Positions 25,098 through 35,000 of a stretch of DNA of 64,000 nt are shown here, one piece after another; the first letter of the stretch is position 1; every line of letters begins with the position of its first letter. The translations under genes were made by a program, and so were the position numbers. The notes beneath the pieces are model-generated. The model saw only the letters and a list, made by a program, of their open reading frames with translations, ran no database searches and was not told where the DNA came from. This stretch comes from G963662905 sp965230045. GTDB lineage: Bacteria; Bacteroidota; Bacteroidia; Bacteroidales; WRLA01. The stretch lies in NCBI GenBank assembly GCA_965230045.1, contig OZ245940.1, positions 434,001 to 498,000 on the forward strand, in the 5' to 3' direction.

Positions 25098-26228
25098 ATG
25101 AACCCGATCATTCCTTTCAACAAACCCTATTTTACCGGCCGCGAAGCGCATAATATGACGCTTGGAGCAAGCTTGGGCAAGCTAAGTGGCAATGGAGAAT
25201 TTACCAAAAAATGCCATCAATGGTTTGAAAGCAAGGGCTTCAAAAAATGCCTTTTAACAACCAGCTGCACCGATGCCCTGGAAATGGCAGCACTCTTGGC
25301 ACGAATAGAGCCGGGCGATGAGGTTATTGTGCCTTCATATACTTTTGTTTCTTCGGCTGTGGCTTTTGTGCTGCGCGGGGCGAAAGTTGTTTTTGCCGAT
25401 TCATTGCCGCATCATCCCAATATTGATCCCGACCATATTGCCGAACTGATCAGCCCGAAAACCAAAGCAATCCTGGTTGTGCATTACGGCGGCCTTGCAT
25501 GCGATATGGACCGGATTATGGAACTGGCCGGTCAGTATGGAATTATGGTAATTGAGGATGCTGCCCATGCTTTTGACAGCTTTTACAAAGAAAAACCTCT
25601 GGGAAGTATCGGGCACCTGGGTACTTTCAGTTTTCATGAAACCAAAAATATCATCTCCGGAGAAGGAGGGATGCTGGCCATAAATGAAGGCGCATTTGCC
25701 GAACGCGCAGAGATTCTTTGGGAAAAAGGAACAAACCGTGCTGCTTTTGCCCGTGGCGATGTAGCCAAATACGAATGGGTCGATCTGGGTTCGTCTTTCC
25801 TGCCACCCGAAATGGTTGCGGCCTTCCTCTTTGCGCAGCTTGAAGATAAGGATTTTATCCAACAGAAACGAAAAGCCGTTGAAGAGCGCTACTTAGAAAA
25901 CCTGAGGCCGCTTGCAGAGAAAGGTTTTTTTGAAATCCCTGCACTGCCCGAATACGCCACCCGCAACGGCAATATGTTTTACCTCGTTTGTAAAAGCAAA
26001 AAACAACGCGATAAACTCATTGGTTTTTTACGGAAGAAAGGGGTTCATGCTGTTTTCCATTATTTACCGCTTCATCTGAGTAAATTCTACCGGGATCAAT
26101 ATTCCGGCAGGGAATTAAACAACGCAGTCCGTTTCTCAGACACCATCATCAGGCTGCCTTTTTATAATGACCTTCAACCGGCTGATGTTGATTTTGTGTC
26201 GGAACAAGTACTTGCTTTTTTCCGATAG
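25098..26228 (+). CDS. rffA: dTDP-4-amino-4,6-dideoxygalactose transaminase (WecE/RffA)
   Basis: 376 residues of the DegT/DnrJ/EryC1 PLP aminotransferase family. The opening MNPIIPFNKPYFTGREAHNM resembles WecE. The PLP-binding residues are visible: VIEDAAHAFDS (Asp near 155) and the Schiff-base lysine in FSFHETKNIISGEGG (near 183). It aminates dTDP-4-keto-6-deoxyglucose to dTDP-4-amino-4,6-dideoxygalactose (thomosamine), with glutamate as donor. In enterobacteria this feeds common antigen; here more likely O-antigen or exopolysaccharide. The other rff/rml genes are not in the window. Confidence 0.88.
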   Translation: MNPIIPFNKPYFTGREAHNMTLGASLGKLSGNGEFTKKCHQWFESKGFKKCLLTTSCTDALEMAALLARIEPGDEVIVPSYTFVSSAVAFVLRGAKVVFADSLPHHPNIDPDHIAELISPKTKAILVVHYGGLACDMDRIMELAGQYGIMVIEDAAHAFDSFYKEKPLGSIGHLGTFSFHETKNIISGEGGMLAINEGAFAERAEILWEKGTNRAAFARGDVAKYEWVDLGSSFLPPEMVAAFLFAQLEDKDFIQQKRKAVEERYLENLRPLAEKGFFEIPALPEYATRNGNMFYLVCKSKKQRDKLIGFLRKKGVHAVFHYLPLHLSKFYRDQYSGRELNNAVRFSDTIIRLPFYNDLQPADVDFVSEQVLAFFR

Positions 26229-26281
26229 CAACAAATATTTGAACACTTTCCAAAAAAATCTATACACTTAGCAATTATCTG

Positions 26282-26312
26282 TTTGATAAGGTGTTGAATT
26301 CTATTATATTTG
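26282..26312 (+). promoter_or_regulatory. Bacteroidota housekeeping promoter
   Basis: TTTG (26282-26285), 19 bases, TATATTTG (26305-26312), a full consensus match with ideal spacing, 17 bp before the ATG at 26330. Confidence 0.72.
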
Positions 26313-26329
26313 AAAAAAAATAGCAGCTT

Positions 26330-28405
26330 ATGAGAAGGATATTGTTTTATTTATTATTCGTAACAGCAGGAAGCCTTGTGTTTTCGTCCTGCGTAAAAGA
26401 CCGCCCCGAAGAGCCGGAAGAGCCTTTTTTGACTGTAAATGACAATTCGGCTGAGCTTTCCAAACGTATTACCTACATCAACGAGCCCCTCGATATAGGA
26501 GGAGATAGCGGTGGGCAAAAATCTACTTTGGATATTGATCCAATTATTCCAACGCCTGAAATGGACTGCGCCACCGGCTGCACCATGGTCATCAACGATA
26601 CTTACAGCGGGGAACTGAAAATCAAAAACGGTGAAACGGTTTGTATTACCGAAACCGGTGTATTTACCGGAGGGTTGAAGATGCAGGGCGGAACGCTCTC
26701 GGTTTGCGGTACGGCAAATGTGAGCTATATCTCTACCGGAAACGGTACCATTGTTGTAAACCAAACCGGAACGTATTCTGCCAACAGCATTTATATTGAT
26801 CCGCAACTGACATTTGCTGTTTACGGAACCCTCGACCTGCCTTCATGGGCCAGTATGGATGTTAAAGGGCAATTTGAAAACCACAGTACTGTGGCTTTTG
26901 CATCGGTTTCAACCAGTGCACAGGGAGTCCTTTATAATGCAGGGAATATGTCCATTACGAATGGTTTGTCAATAAATGACCGTGTGGAGAATCACGGAAC
27001 ACTTAATGTTGGAGGCCAGTTAAGCCTGAACAACAGCGCCAGCCTGATCAATACATGTACATTAACTATTGGTGCAAATTTCACAATCGATAACACGCTC
27101 ATCAATGAATCCTATATTGAGGTTGGCGGTGATGTTTACCTGAACAACAACTCCGAAATTGAAATGAAGGGCGGGGCTTTGCTTTCCTGCTACAAAATCA
27201 ATGTTGTTGGTGATATTTATAATAATGACGGCGATTATGCCATGATTGAAGCTACGAACCAGCTTGCGATGAATGGCGGGGATGTTGCCGGAAAAATTGA
27301 CCTTTGTTGTCCCAATGGCGTAACAGATTGGGGTGGAAGTGTTGGCCCGCAGGTGAGTTATTGCACTGCATATATTCCGCCAACGGAATGCAATCCCGGT
27401 CATGGCGAACCGCTTGAACCGCAGTTTACCCTGGTTGCCAATGTGCCCCCGATTACCCTTGAAGGAAATAACCTCAGCGCAACAAGTGTGCAGATCATTG
27501 GCGATCTGGCCTATGTGTCCTACCATTTGCACGGCGATCCTTATGGTGCGGCCATTGAAATTATTGAGCTTAATGAAAATGACCAGCCGGTTATCCTTCA
27601 GCAGCTAACATCAAACAATTTTGATTTTAATGAGCTGAAGCTGGATGATGTTACCAACGGAAATACACGCAAAATGTGGGTAATGGGATCACAAAAGCTC
27701 AGCACATCCGAAGAAATTTTTAGCCCGGCTATTCTTGCCGAACTAACGTTGGAAGATAACCTTATGGTGGATCCCTTTATCGACCTGATTGTTGACCTGA
27801 GCGGATATTCAGGGAACTCGGTGCAAAAAGACGGAACATCACTTATTGCCGTAACCGGTAGCGATGGCGGGATTACAGTGCTGGACTATGAAACAAAAAA
27901 CTTACTGGATTATACCCCGCTGGCTTTTGCAAAATACCTGAGTGCAAATGGGAATAATATTGTCAGCCTTACTGCATCTGAAACTGAGGCAACATTATAT
28001 CATTATCCTCAGGCAGACCCCGGTTTTTCAAGTCCGGATTTTTCTGAAAATATTGGAAGCATTGAGCCGCGCGACGGAAAATCGGTTGTTCATCTCGATA
28101 ACGACCGCGCCTATGTAGCCTGTGGCGAAGCTGGTTTGAAAGTTTATAACGCAAGTGATCTGAACGGCCCGGTGCTTTCTTATGATCCTGAACAGGGAAA
28201 CAGCAATGGTGTTGATTCAGACGACGACCTTATTTATCTCGCAAATGGAGCCGGCGGTTTATACCTTTTGAATAAATCCGACCTCGAACTAATCGGAAAT
28301 TACCAGTTCGACGGCTCTGCAAATTTTGTTACAGCCGGAGGAAATGATTATATCTTCCTGGCGAATGGTATTGGTGGTTTGTTTATCATCCACCGTGATG
28401 AATAG
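26330..28405 (+). CDS. Surface lipoprotein with beta-helix-like and LVIVD/propeller-like repeats
   Basis: 691 residues. A type II signal peptide ends in the lipobox VFSSC (Cys near residue 20), followed by an acidic linker (KDRPEEPEEP) that may act as a lipoprotein export signal. Residues about 75-330 are short strands rich in N, G, T and I (SGELKIKNGETVCITETG, GTLSVCGTANVSYIS, GTIVVNQTGTY), the pattern of a right-handed beta helix. Residues about 360-691 contain repeats such as VQIIGDLAYVSYHL, DNDRAYVACGEAGLKVYN, DDLIYLANGAGGLYLL and NDYIFLANGIGGLFII, as in LVIVD/beta-propeller proteins. There is no type IX sorting domain. Probably a surface-anchored binding protein; ligand unknown. Confidence 0.8.
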   Translation: MRRILFYLLFVTAGSLVFSSCVKDRPEEPEEPFLTVNDNSAELSKRITYINEPLDIGGDSGGQKSTLDIDPIIPTPEMDCATGCTMVINDTYSGELKIKNGETVCITETGVFTGGLKMQGGTLSVCGTANVSYISTGNGTIVVNQTGTYSANSIYIDPQLTFAVYGTLDLPSWASMDVKGQFENHSTVAFASVSTSAQGVLYNAGNMSITNGLSINDRVENHGTLNVGGQLSLNNSASLINTCTLTIGANFTIDNTLINESYIEVGGDVYLNNNSEIEMKGGALLSCYKINVVGDIYNNDGDYAMIEATNQLAMNGGDVAGKIDLCCPNGVTDWGGSVGPQVSYCTAYIPPTECNPGHGEPLEPQFTLVANVPPITLEGNNLSATSVQIIGDLAYVSYHLHGDPYGAAIEIIELNENDQPVILQQLTSNNFDFNELKLDDVTNGNTRKMWVMGSQKLSTSEEIFSPAILAELTLEDNLMVDPFIDLIVDLSGYSGNSVQKDGTSLIAVTGSDGGITVLDYETKNLLDYTPLAFAKYLSANGNNIVSLTASETEATLYHYPQADPGFSSPDFSENIGSIEPRDGKSVVHLDNDRAYVACGEAGLKVYNASDLNGPVLSYDPEQGNSNGVDSDDDLIYLANGAGGLYLLNKSDLELIGNYQFDGSANFVTAGGNDYIFLANGIGGLFIIHRDE

Positions 28406-28426
28406 AAACGAAAACAACCTATAAAT

Positions 28427-28463
28427 AAAAAGGCTGCTTCATTTCTACGGAGCAGCCTTTTTT
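28427..28463. terminator. Bidirectional rho-independent terminator
   Basis: AAAAAGGCTGCT (28427-28438) and AGCAGCCTTTTTT (28451-28463) form an 11-bp stem with A and T tracts on both sides, lying between the convergent lipoprotein and threonine dehydrogenase genes. Confidence 0.88.
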
Positions 28464-28481
28464 GATGAAGGAAATTGATTG

Positions 28482-29444
28482 TTAAATCAGTCCTTTTTTA
28501 TGTTTTTCTCCTATGACTTTCAGCATATCTTCGGTCATGCGGTCGAGGTCCCATTTTGGATTCCAGCCCCATTCTTCACGTGCAGCCGTATCGTCCATTT
28601 TGTTTGGCCAGCTTGCTGCAATGCCTTTTTTCACATCATCTACATCATAATCCATTTCAAAGCCGGGCAGGAATTTTTTCACAGATTCCCTCATTATTTC
28701 CGGGTTGAGGCTCATGGCTGTGATGTTGAAGCAGTTGCGGTGCTTGAGTTTCGACGGGTCAGCTTCCATTAAGTTGATGGCGGCATCAATTGCATCGGGC
28801 ATATACATCATATCGAGTTGTGCATCGGCAGGGAGCGGGCAGGTAAATTTGCCGTGCTTAATGGCATCGTAATAAATCTCTACGGCATAATCGGTTGTAC
28901 CGCCACCGGGCAGTGTTACATTGGAGATAATCCCAGGGTAACGGACGCCGCGTGTGTCCACACCAAAACGCTTGAAATAATAATCGCTCAGCAGTTCGCC
29001 CGAAACTTTGGTGACACCGTACATGGTGCCGGGGCGCTGGATCGTGTCCTGAGGAGTGTTATCAAGAGGGGTGGAGCTTCCAAAAGCACCGATAGAGCTT
29101 GGAAAAAATACCGCACAATTGTTTTCGCGTGCTACTTCCAAAACATTGAAAACGCCATTGATACCTACATGCCATGCCGATTGAGGGCGCTCTTCGGCAA
29201 CAGCCGACAAAAGGGCGGCAAGGTTGTAAATCGTATCGATTTTGTATTTTTTCACTATTTCTGCAATCCTAGGGCCGTTCGTAACATCAATACATTCCAT
29301 CGGGCCGTCAATTGCATGGGCAGCACCGCTCGTAAGGCGCATATCGCTGGCAATAACGTTATTGGCGCCATAACGTTTGCGTAGCTCAACCACAAGTTCG
29401 GAGCCGATTTGCCCCAAAGAACCAATGACCAGAATTCTTTTCAT
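28482..29444 (-). CDS. L-threonine 3-dehydrogenase, short-chain (epimerase-like) type
   Basis: 320 residues of the extended SDR family. NAD-binding GSLGQIG motif at residues 8-14 and Asp at the end of beta2 (ASDMRL), active-site Ser (FFPSSIGAFG) and the YxxxK pair in MYGVTKVSGE near 143. The downstream segment YPGIISNVTLPGGGTTDYAVE is characteristic of the Flavobacterium/Cytophaga-type threonine dehydrogenases that resemble UDP-galactose epimerase. It oxidises L-threonine to 2-amino-3-ketobutyrate with NAD; kbl is not next to it here. A simple sugar epimerase is less likely because of this segment. Confidence 0.85.
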   Translation of the reverse strand: MKRILVIGSLGQIGSELVVELRKRYGANNVIASDMRLTSGAAHAIDGPMECIDVTNGPRIAEIVKKYKIDTIYNLAALLSAVAEERPQSAWHVGINGVFNVLEVARENNCAVFFPSSIGAFGSSTPLDNTPQDTIQRPGTMYGVTKVSGELLSDYYFKRFGVDTRGVRYPGIISNVTLPGGGTTDYAVEIYYDAIKHGKFTCPLPADAQLDMMYMPDAIDAAINLMEADPSKLKHRNCFNITAMSLNPEIMRESVKKFLPGFEMDYDVDDVKKGIAASWPNKMDDTAAREEWGWNPKWDLDRMTEDMLKVIGEKHKKGLI

Positions 29445-29479
29445 TTCTGCAGTTAATTTGTTTGTTAATTCATTAACGG

Positions 29480-29508
29480 CAAAATTAGATTTTTTTAAAG
29501 AACAGCAA
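29480..29508 (-). promoter_or_regulatory. Promoter of the threonine dehydrogenase gene
   Basis: On the minus strand TTG (29508-29506), 18 bases, then TAATTTTG (29487-29480), 35 bp before the ATG at 29444. Confidence 0.55.
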
Positions 29509-29585
29509 TGCCGGCGCGATGATTATCAGCCATAATTTAGATTCAGCTTTAATAACCGGCTGGTTTTCTGCTAAATGACAGGAGG

Positions 29586-30257
29586 TCAGCTTTTGATGTT
29601 TTTCAAAGCTTCTTTTTTGCTCAGAGGCTGCAAGGGATGATTTTCCACAAAATCCATAACCATAGCGGGATTTGTTTTGGCATACTCCCGCAGCGACCAG
29701 CCAATGGCCTTCCGGATAAAAAATTCCTTTTCGTGCATCAATGCGCGAATCAGACGGAACAGCAGCTCCGAATCCGTTTTGTCTTTGTATTTCAACTGAA
29801 ACAACAAGCAACTTCTTTGCAGCCAAAAATTTCCGGAAGCCATCCACTCTTTGCAAACCGGTTCTATTTGTCCGGGAAATTGTTTCATGTATTCGCCCAG
29901 CGTCCAGGCCGCAATGTAATCTACAGTATCCCACCAGCTTTTTTGCTCAATGCTGTGCCTGATGAGTGCAATTTCATCAACAGTAAAATTTTTCCTGCAA
30001 CGCAAATGCAACTCCATGGCGAAGTACTGATATTCCCTTTCGGCTTTTGCCCAAAGTGCAGGGATCAGCTTTTCGCGCTCATCGCAGGGGAAAGGGTTCT
30101 CTTTCAGGAAATTTTTTTGCAAAAGCCGCCGTTCAGGAGCCTTAATTCCAAAAAAGCCAAACTGATCGCGCAGATAGGCTTTCATTTGGGCAGCCCTGCT
30201 TTCGTCTTTTTGCGCCGCGAGATGATCGCCAAGCTTTTCAATCCAGTTGGTTTTCAT
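29586..30257 (-). CDS. AlkD-like DNA alkylation repair protein
   Basis: 223 residues, all helical HEAT-like repeats. Family marks are FFGIKAPERRLLQK (about 33-46), the catalytic-face pair SWWDTVDYIAAWTLG (about 108-122) and FIRKAIGWSLREYAKTNP (about 178-195). AlkD glycosylases remove positively charged N3- and N7-alkylated bases without flipping them. The ATG directly abuts the stop of the HMA-AraC regulator gene, so it is probably transcribed from the metal-efflux operon. A link between metal stress and DNA damage is possible but not shown. Confidence 0.88.
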   Translation of the reverse strand: MKTNWIEKLGDHLAAQKDESRAAQMKAYLRDQFGFFGIKAPERRLLQKNFLKENPFPCDEREKLIPALWAKAEREYQYFAMELHLRCRKNFTVDEIALIRHSIEQKSWWDTVDYIAAWTLGEYMKQFPGQIEPVCKEWMASGNFWLQRSCLLFQLKYKDKTDSELLFRLIRALMHEKEFFIRKAIGWSLREYAKTNPAMVMDFVENHPLQPLSKKEALKNIKS

Positions 30258-30836
30258 TTATAAAAGGCTTTTATTCAAAAAATTAAGCGGATCTTTTTTG
30301 AAATCAGAAACGGAAATCCCGCAAATGCTTTTAAACTGAGTACTGAGGTATTGTACGCTGCTATAGCCATTTATAAAAGCAATTTCGCTCAGGCTCATTT
30401 CATCCCGTATAATCATGTCCTGAACTTTTCGGATCTTTTGATGGATGATGTATTTTTCCAGTGTAATATCTTCTTTTTTCCTGAAAATGGCAGAAATATA
30501 CTGATAGGACAAATTGAATTTCTGCACCAGGAAATCAGAATTGCGCACCATTGCATTGTCGGTGGTAAGATGCACCAGCTCATGTACCGTGGTTTTGATC
30601 TGTTCCACCAATTGCTGTTCGCGATCTTTTACCGGCTCAAAACCTTCTTTTTGTATCAGGCTGATGATTTCTTTTTCTGAAATCATGCTTTCATCAAAAG
30701 CAAGCCGGACAAATCCGAGTTTGATCTGCAGAACCTGCACACCGGCTTTTTCCAGCAACAGTTCCAGCAGCCGAACACAGCATTGGCACTGCATATTGCT
30801 GAGGATCAATTCCAGTTCCCTGTTTTCAGAAATCAT
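30258..30836 (-). CDS. AraC-type regulator with N-terminal heavy-metal (HMA-like) domain
   Basis: 192 residues. Residues about 5-70 form an HMA-like fold with the metal motif MQCQCC (MxCxxC, Cys 17 and 20, extra Cys 19) followed by LLELLLEKAG, FVRLAF and the final IQKEGFE helix. Residues about 90-185 are the two helix-turn-helix motifs of an AraC regulator (VQKFNLSYQYISAIFRKKED and MSLSEIAFINGYSSVQYLST). The fusion suggests direct sensing of a soft metal ion such as Cu(I), Ag(I) or Hg(II), with transcription of the adjacent efflux genes as output. It lies 5 bp after the adaptor gene and directly before the AlkD-like gene. Confidence 0.87.
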   Translation of the reverse strand: MISENRELELILSNMQCQCCVRLLELLLEKAGVQVLQIKLGFVRLAFDESMISEKEIISLIQKEGFEPVKDREQQLVEQIKTTVHELVHLTTDNAMVRNSDFLVQKFNLSYQYISAIFRKKEDITLEKYIIHQKIRKVQDMIIRDEMSLSEIAFINGYSSVQYLSTQFKSICGISVSDFKKDPLNFLNKSLL

Positions 30837-30841
30837 CAGGT

Positions 30842-32005
30842 TTATTCTTCATTAAGCAAATAGGACGATTTTATGAAATAAGCGCCGTCCACCACAAATA
30901 TAGCATTCTGCGGCGGTTTTTCAAGGAAATCAAAAGCGGAATATTTTCCTTCGGTATCGCCTTTTTTGATTTTTAATGACTGAAACCAGCTTCCGTCCTG
31001 TTCTTTCCATTCGGGCAAAGTGTAAAAAACAGTTTCGTGGCCTTTGAAATAAACAAAAGCCGTTTCATCCAAACTTAACTGATCTTTAAGGTCGTAGTGA
31101 ATATTGGCGGATACGAACATGCCGGGCAGCAGAATGTTTTCCGGATTGCTGCTTTTTACAATGACTTTCACGGTGCGGTCTTGCTCATTTACCTGTGCGC
31201 CAATGGTTTCAATAGTCCCGTCCATCAATTGTGATTCTTCTGAGCTGCCGGGTTTAAAGCTCACCTGCTGGCCTAAACGGATCAGGTGGATGTCTTTTTC
31301 AAAAACCATAAGCTCAATCAGGACTTCTTCGGTGTTCAGGATTTCAAATATTTCCTCGCCACTTTCTATAAATTCACCCGACTGGATGTTTTCGTTTATG
31401 TGCAGTTTTCCTCCAATATGTGCGATAAGCGGGTAGGCATCTTTAATATTTCCATCCAGCAATTCCGAAGTATCAATATTCAGGCTCAGCAATTGTTCGG
31501 CCTCTGCTTCACAAATTATATTGAGGGCTGCAAATTGGTTTTTCAAGCTTTCAAGTTCTGTTTTAGCAATCATTTTTTGCGCGGAGAGCTGCTCTTTTGC
31601 GGCAATTTCAATTGCCAGGTTTTTGCGCTTAAAATAGTTTTGTGCAAATAGTTTTTGCATTTCAATAATCTCGGGATTTTGTATATAGGCCAGCACAGCG
31701 CCTTGTTTCACCTTTTGTCCCGGAATTGATTTAAGCCTGATGAGGCGCCCCGGGAAAAGCCCGCTGATCTGTACCTCATTTTGCGGTGGCAAAATCACTT
31801 TTCCCCTTGCCTGAACATGGCCCGAAACCGCTCGGATTTCCGCTTTACCGTATTGAAGACTGGCATTTTTGATTTGCTCGTTATTCATAAAAATCCTGTT
31901 TTCGGTCTTTTCTTCCGAATTTTCCTCAACAGGCTGCGGCGTGTTGCAACTGCTCAAAATAAAAGCAGCAAGAATTAATGTGAGATAATATTTATTCTGA
32001 AACAT
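30842..32005 (-). CDS. CusB/CzcB-like periplasmic adaptor lipoprotein of an RND metal pump
   Basis: 387 residues from the start MFQNKYYLTL; an in-frame ATG at 32017 adds four residues. Signal peptide with lipobox ILSSC (Cys near 20), so it is a lipoprotein. The first lipoyl/barrel half GLFPGRLIRLKSIPGQKVKQ, a helical hairpin (about 110-165), the second half, and barrel domains follow (EVLIELMVFEKDIHLIRLGQ). It links the inner-membrane CzcA part to the TolC part of the fused pump. Its 5' end overlaps the pump gene by 14 bases, so the two are translationally coupled. No obvious methionine-rich Cu motif is seen. Confidence 0.9.
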   Translation of the reverse strand: MFQNKYYLTLILAAFILSSCNTPQPVEENSEEKTENRIFMNNEQIKNASLQYGKAEIRAVSGHVQARGKVILPPQNEVQISGLFPGRLIRLKSIPGQKVKQGAVLAYIQNPEIIEMQKLFAQNYFKRKNLAIEIAAKEQLSAQKMIAKTELESLKNQFAALNIICEAEAEQLLSLNIDTSELLDGNIKDAYPLIAHIGGKLHINENIQSGEFIESGEEIFEILNTEEVLIELMVFEKDIHLIRLGQQVSFKPGSSEESQLMDGTIETIGAQVNEQDRTVKVIVKSSNPENILLPGMFVSANIHYDLKDQLSLDETAFVYFKGHETVFYTLPEWKEQDGSWFQSLKIKKGDTEGKYSAFDFLEKPPQNAIFVVDGAYFIKSSYLLNEE

Positions 32006-35000
32006 AACCCAGTTCATTTATGGCGTTAATAAATCCTGATTCGATAATAAGTTTATTGTGTTTTTTAATGGCATCCAGATAATCGGTTTGAAGCTCCAGC
32101 GCTTGCCGGCTTTGTAAAATGAAGGTGCCCAACTCGCCCGATTCTCCGCGAAGGGCATTTTCTGCACTTTGGAATATCTGATTGCCGGAAGGCAGCACGC
32201 TTTCTTCATAAAAGCGCAGTTGTTGCGCAGATATCCGGATTTGTTCTTCAAAAACCCGTTTTTTTCTTTTGGCGTTTTCCCGGAGGCTGTAGTGCTGCAG
32301 TTCGTATTGTTCCTTCATCAGCTTAGAGGCTTTTCTTTTGGCCAAACCGTCCCAGGCCCAGATGGGAAGCTGTATGCCAAATTCCCAGCCGGCAAACCCG
32401 CTCGTTTTGTCAATGCTTTGCGTGAAATAGCCAATGCGGAAAGAGGGCATCATTTCCCAGCTGTTTTGATGGATCAGGTTTTGGCTTTTTTCAATATTTT
32501 TTGCAGAAACCTTCATTGCCGGGCTTTCGGAACCGCCTTCCGGTATCCGTGCAATTGGCTGAAAAATTTCAGGCTGTACAATACTTTCGGGCAGGCTGTC
32601 TGTTCCGCAAATTTGTTGCAAATCTGCAAGCACTACATTTATAGCACTTTCATTATCAAGCAATTGATTTTTTGTTTTAATTGCTGCGGATTGTGCCGAA
32701 AGGTAATCCAGCTCAGGAATTAAACCGGCCTTTGCTTTTTCTTCAGCAACCTTTGCACTGAGCTCAGCAAGACTGTCGAATTTCATCAGCAGGTGGTGAT
32801 AGGCGATGGCGTAGTTGTATTCATTCCATTTTGTCAACAGCTCTTTAATGATGTTGTTGTGCAGCTGAAGGTACTCCAGTTGGGCAATTTCAGTTTCATT
32901 CTTTAGGATTTTGCCTTTGCTGATATAGCTCATGGGGAAATCAAACGACTGGCTGATCCTTAAATTATAATCATTCAGGCTGCTGTTTATTTGTCCGGTT
33001 TCATAGCTTATTTCCGGTGCCGGAAGTGAAAAAGCAGTGGCTTTGAGATGATCTGCTTTTTCAATTTGGAGTGCTGCCACCTTAAGCATATTATTGTTTT
33101 CCCGTGCCAGGTCAATGAGCTCTTGCCTGCTGTTTTGTGCCTGTGCAGCGGTGCCCATGGCAAGCAATACCGGCAGTATAATTAGCGGCAGTTTGGCTAT
33201 TTTTTTAACAGCAGATGATTGAAAGAGTATATAAATAACCGGCAGCACCACGAGTGTCAGGAAAGTGGAAGTAACAAGCCCGCCGATTACCACGGTAGCC
33301 AGAGGTTTTTGCACTTCTGCGCCCGGAGCGGTGCTCAGCGCCATCGGGATGAATCCCAGTGCAGCAACAGAAGCCGTCATTACAACCGGGCGCAACCTGA
33401 GGCGTGTGCCTTTCATAACCCGCTCATAAATATTGCCCATGCCTTCTTTTTCGAGTTGGTTGTAATAGGATATGAGCACAATTCCATTGAGCACGGCCAC
33501 ACCAAAAAGTGCAATAAAACCAACACCCGCCGAAATACTGAAGGGCATATCGCGCAGGTGCAGTGCCCAAATACCGCCGACTGCTGCCAGAGGAATGGCA
33601 GTAAACACCATAAAGGCTTCGCGTAAGCTGTGGAATGTGAAAAACAGGATTAAAAATATGGCCAGAAGCGCTATGGGAACGGCAATGGCGGAGTTTTCGC
33701 GGGCGGCCTGCAAATTCTCAAACTGTCCGCCATAAGTGGTATAATAGCCCGGCGGCAGGCTGAGATTTTTATCCAGTTTGTTTTGTGCTTCCAAAACGAA
33801 GGATTCCACATCGCGCTTCCTGATATTGATGCCAATAGTGATACGCCTTTTGGTGTTGTCGCGGCTGATTTGCATGGGGCCGTTTTCATAGCGGATATCC
33901 GCAACCTGCTGCAATGTGATCAGCTCGCCACCTGAGCGGTTTACACGCAGGTTTTGCAGGCTTTTCAGCTGATTGCGGCATTCTTCGCAAAGGCGCACAA
34001 CAAGCCCAAAACGCCGTTCTGCCTCAAAAACATGGCCTGCGGTCAGGCCGGCATAAGCGGTGCGGATTATTTGGTTTAATTCGTTGATGTTCAAACCATA
34101 CAAAGCCAGTTTGTCCCTTTTGTAGCGGATTACAATTTGTGGCAGGCCCACAATTTGTTCCACGCGCACATCTCCTGCGCCATCAATTTCCTGAATGATC
34201 GCAGCAGCATCCTGTGCTTTTTCAAAAAGGACATCCAGGTCTTCGCCGTAAATTTTGACAGCTACATCCGATTTTACACCGGTCATCAGCTCATTGAAGC
34301 GAAGCTGAATGGGTTGTTGGAATTCAAATGCTGCACCGGGAATAACCGATAGTTTTTCTTTCATTTTTTCTACGATTTCTTCCCGTGTTTTGGCTGATGT
34401 CCATTCCTCTTTACGTTTCATGATAATCATGATGTCGGCATCTTCAATGGCCATAGGGTCGGTGGGGACTTCTGCCGTACCGATTTTACTGACCACCTCT
34501 TTTACTTCAGGAAAATTTTCCAGCAGGATTTTTTCGGCTTCTGTTGTGGTGGCCACGCTTTGCTTCAGTGAGGATCCGGGAGCAAGGGTCATTTGCGCGG
34601 CCAGGTCGCCTTCTTCCAGTGTGGGGATAAACTCGCCTCCCATACGGCTGAACGACCAGAAGCTGACCGCAAGTATTGCCAGCACAATCATAAGGACACT
34701 CCATTTTTTTTGCAGTGATTTGCGCAAGACCGGTTCGTGCATGCGGTTTAGAAAACCAATAATTGAAGCGCTGATCTTGCTGTCGGCATTCACTTTTCTT
34801 TTCAAAACCATTTGCGACATTACCGGAACATAAGTAAGTGAAAGCAGCAGTGCCCCGATTAGCGCGAAGCTGACGGTTTGCGCCATGGGTTTAAACATTT
34901 TGCCTTCAATGCCTGTGAACGTGAGGATGGGGATATACACGATCAGGATGATCAAAACCCCAAAAATAGCCGATTTGCCCACTGACATTCCGGCAATGAG

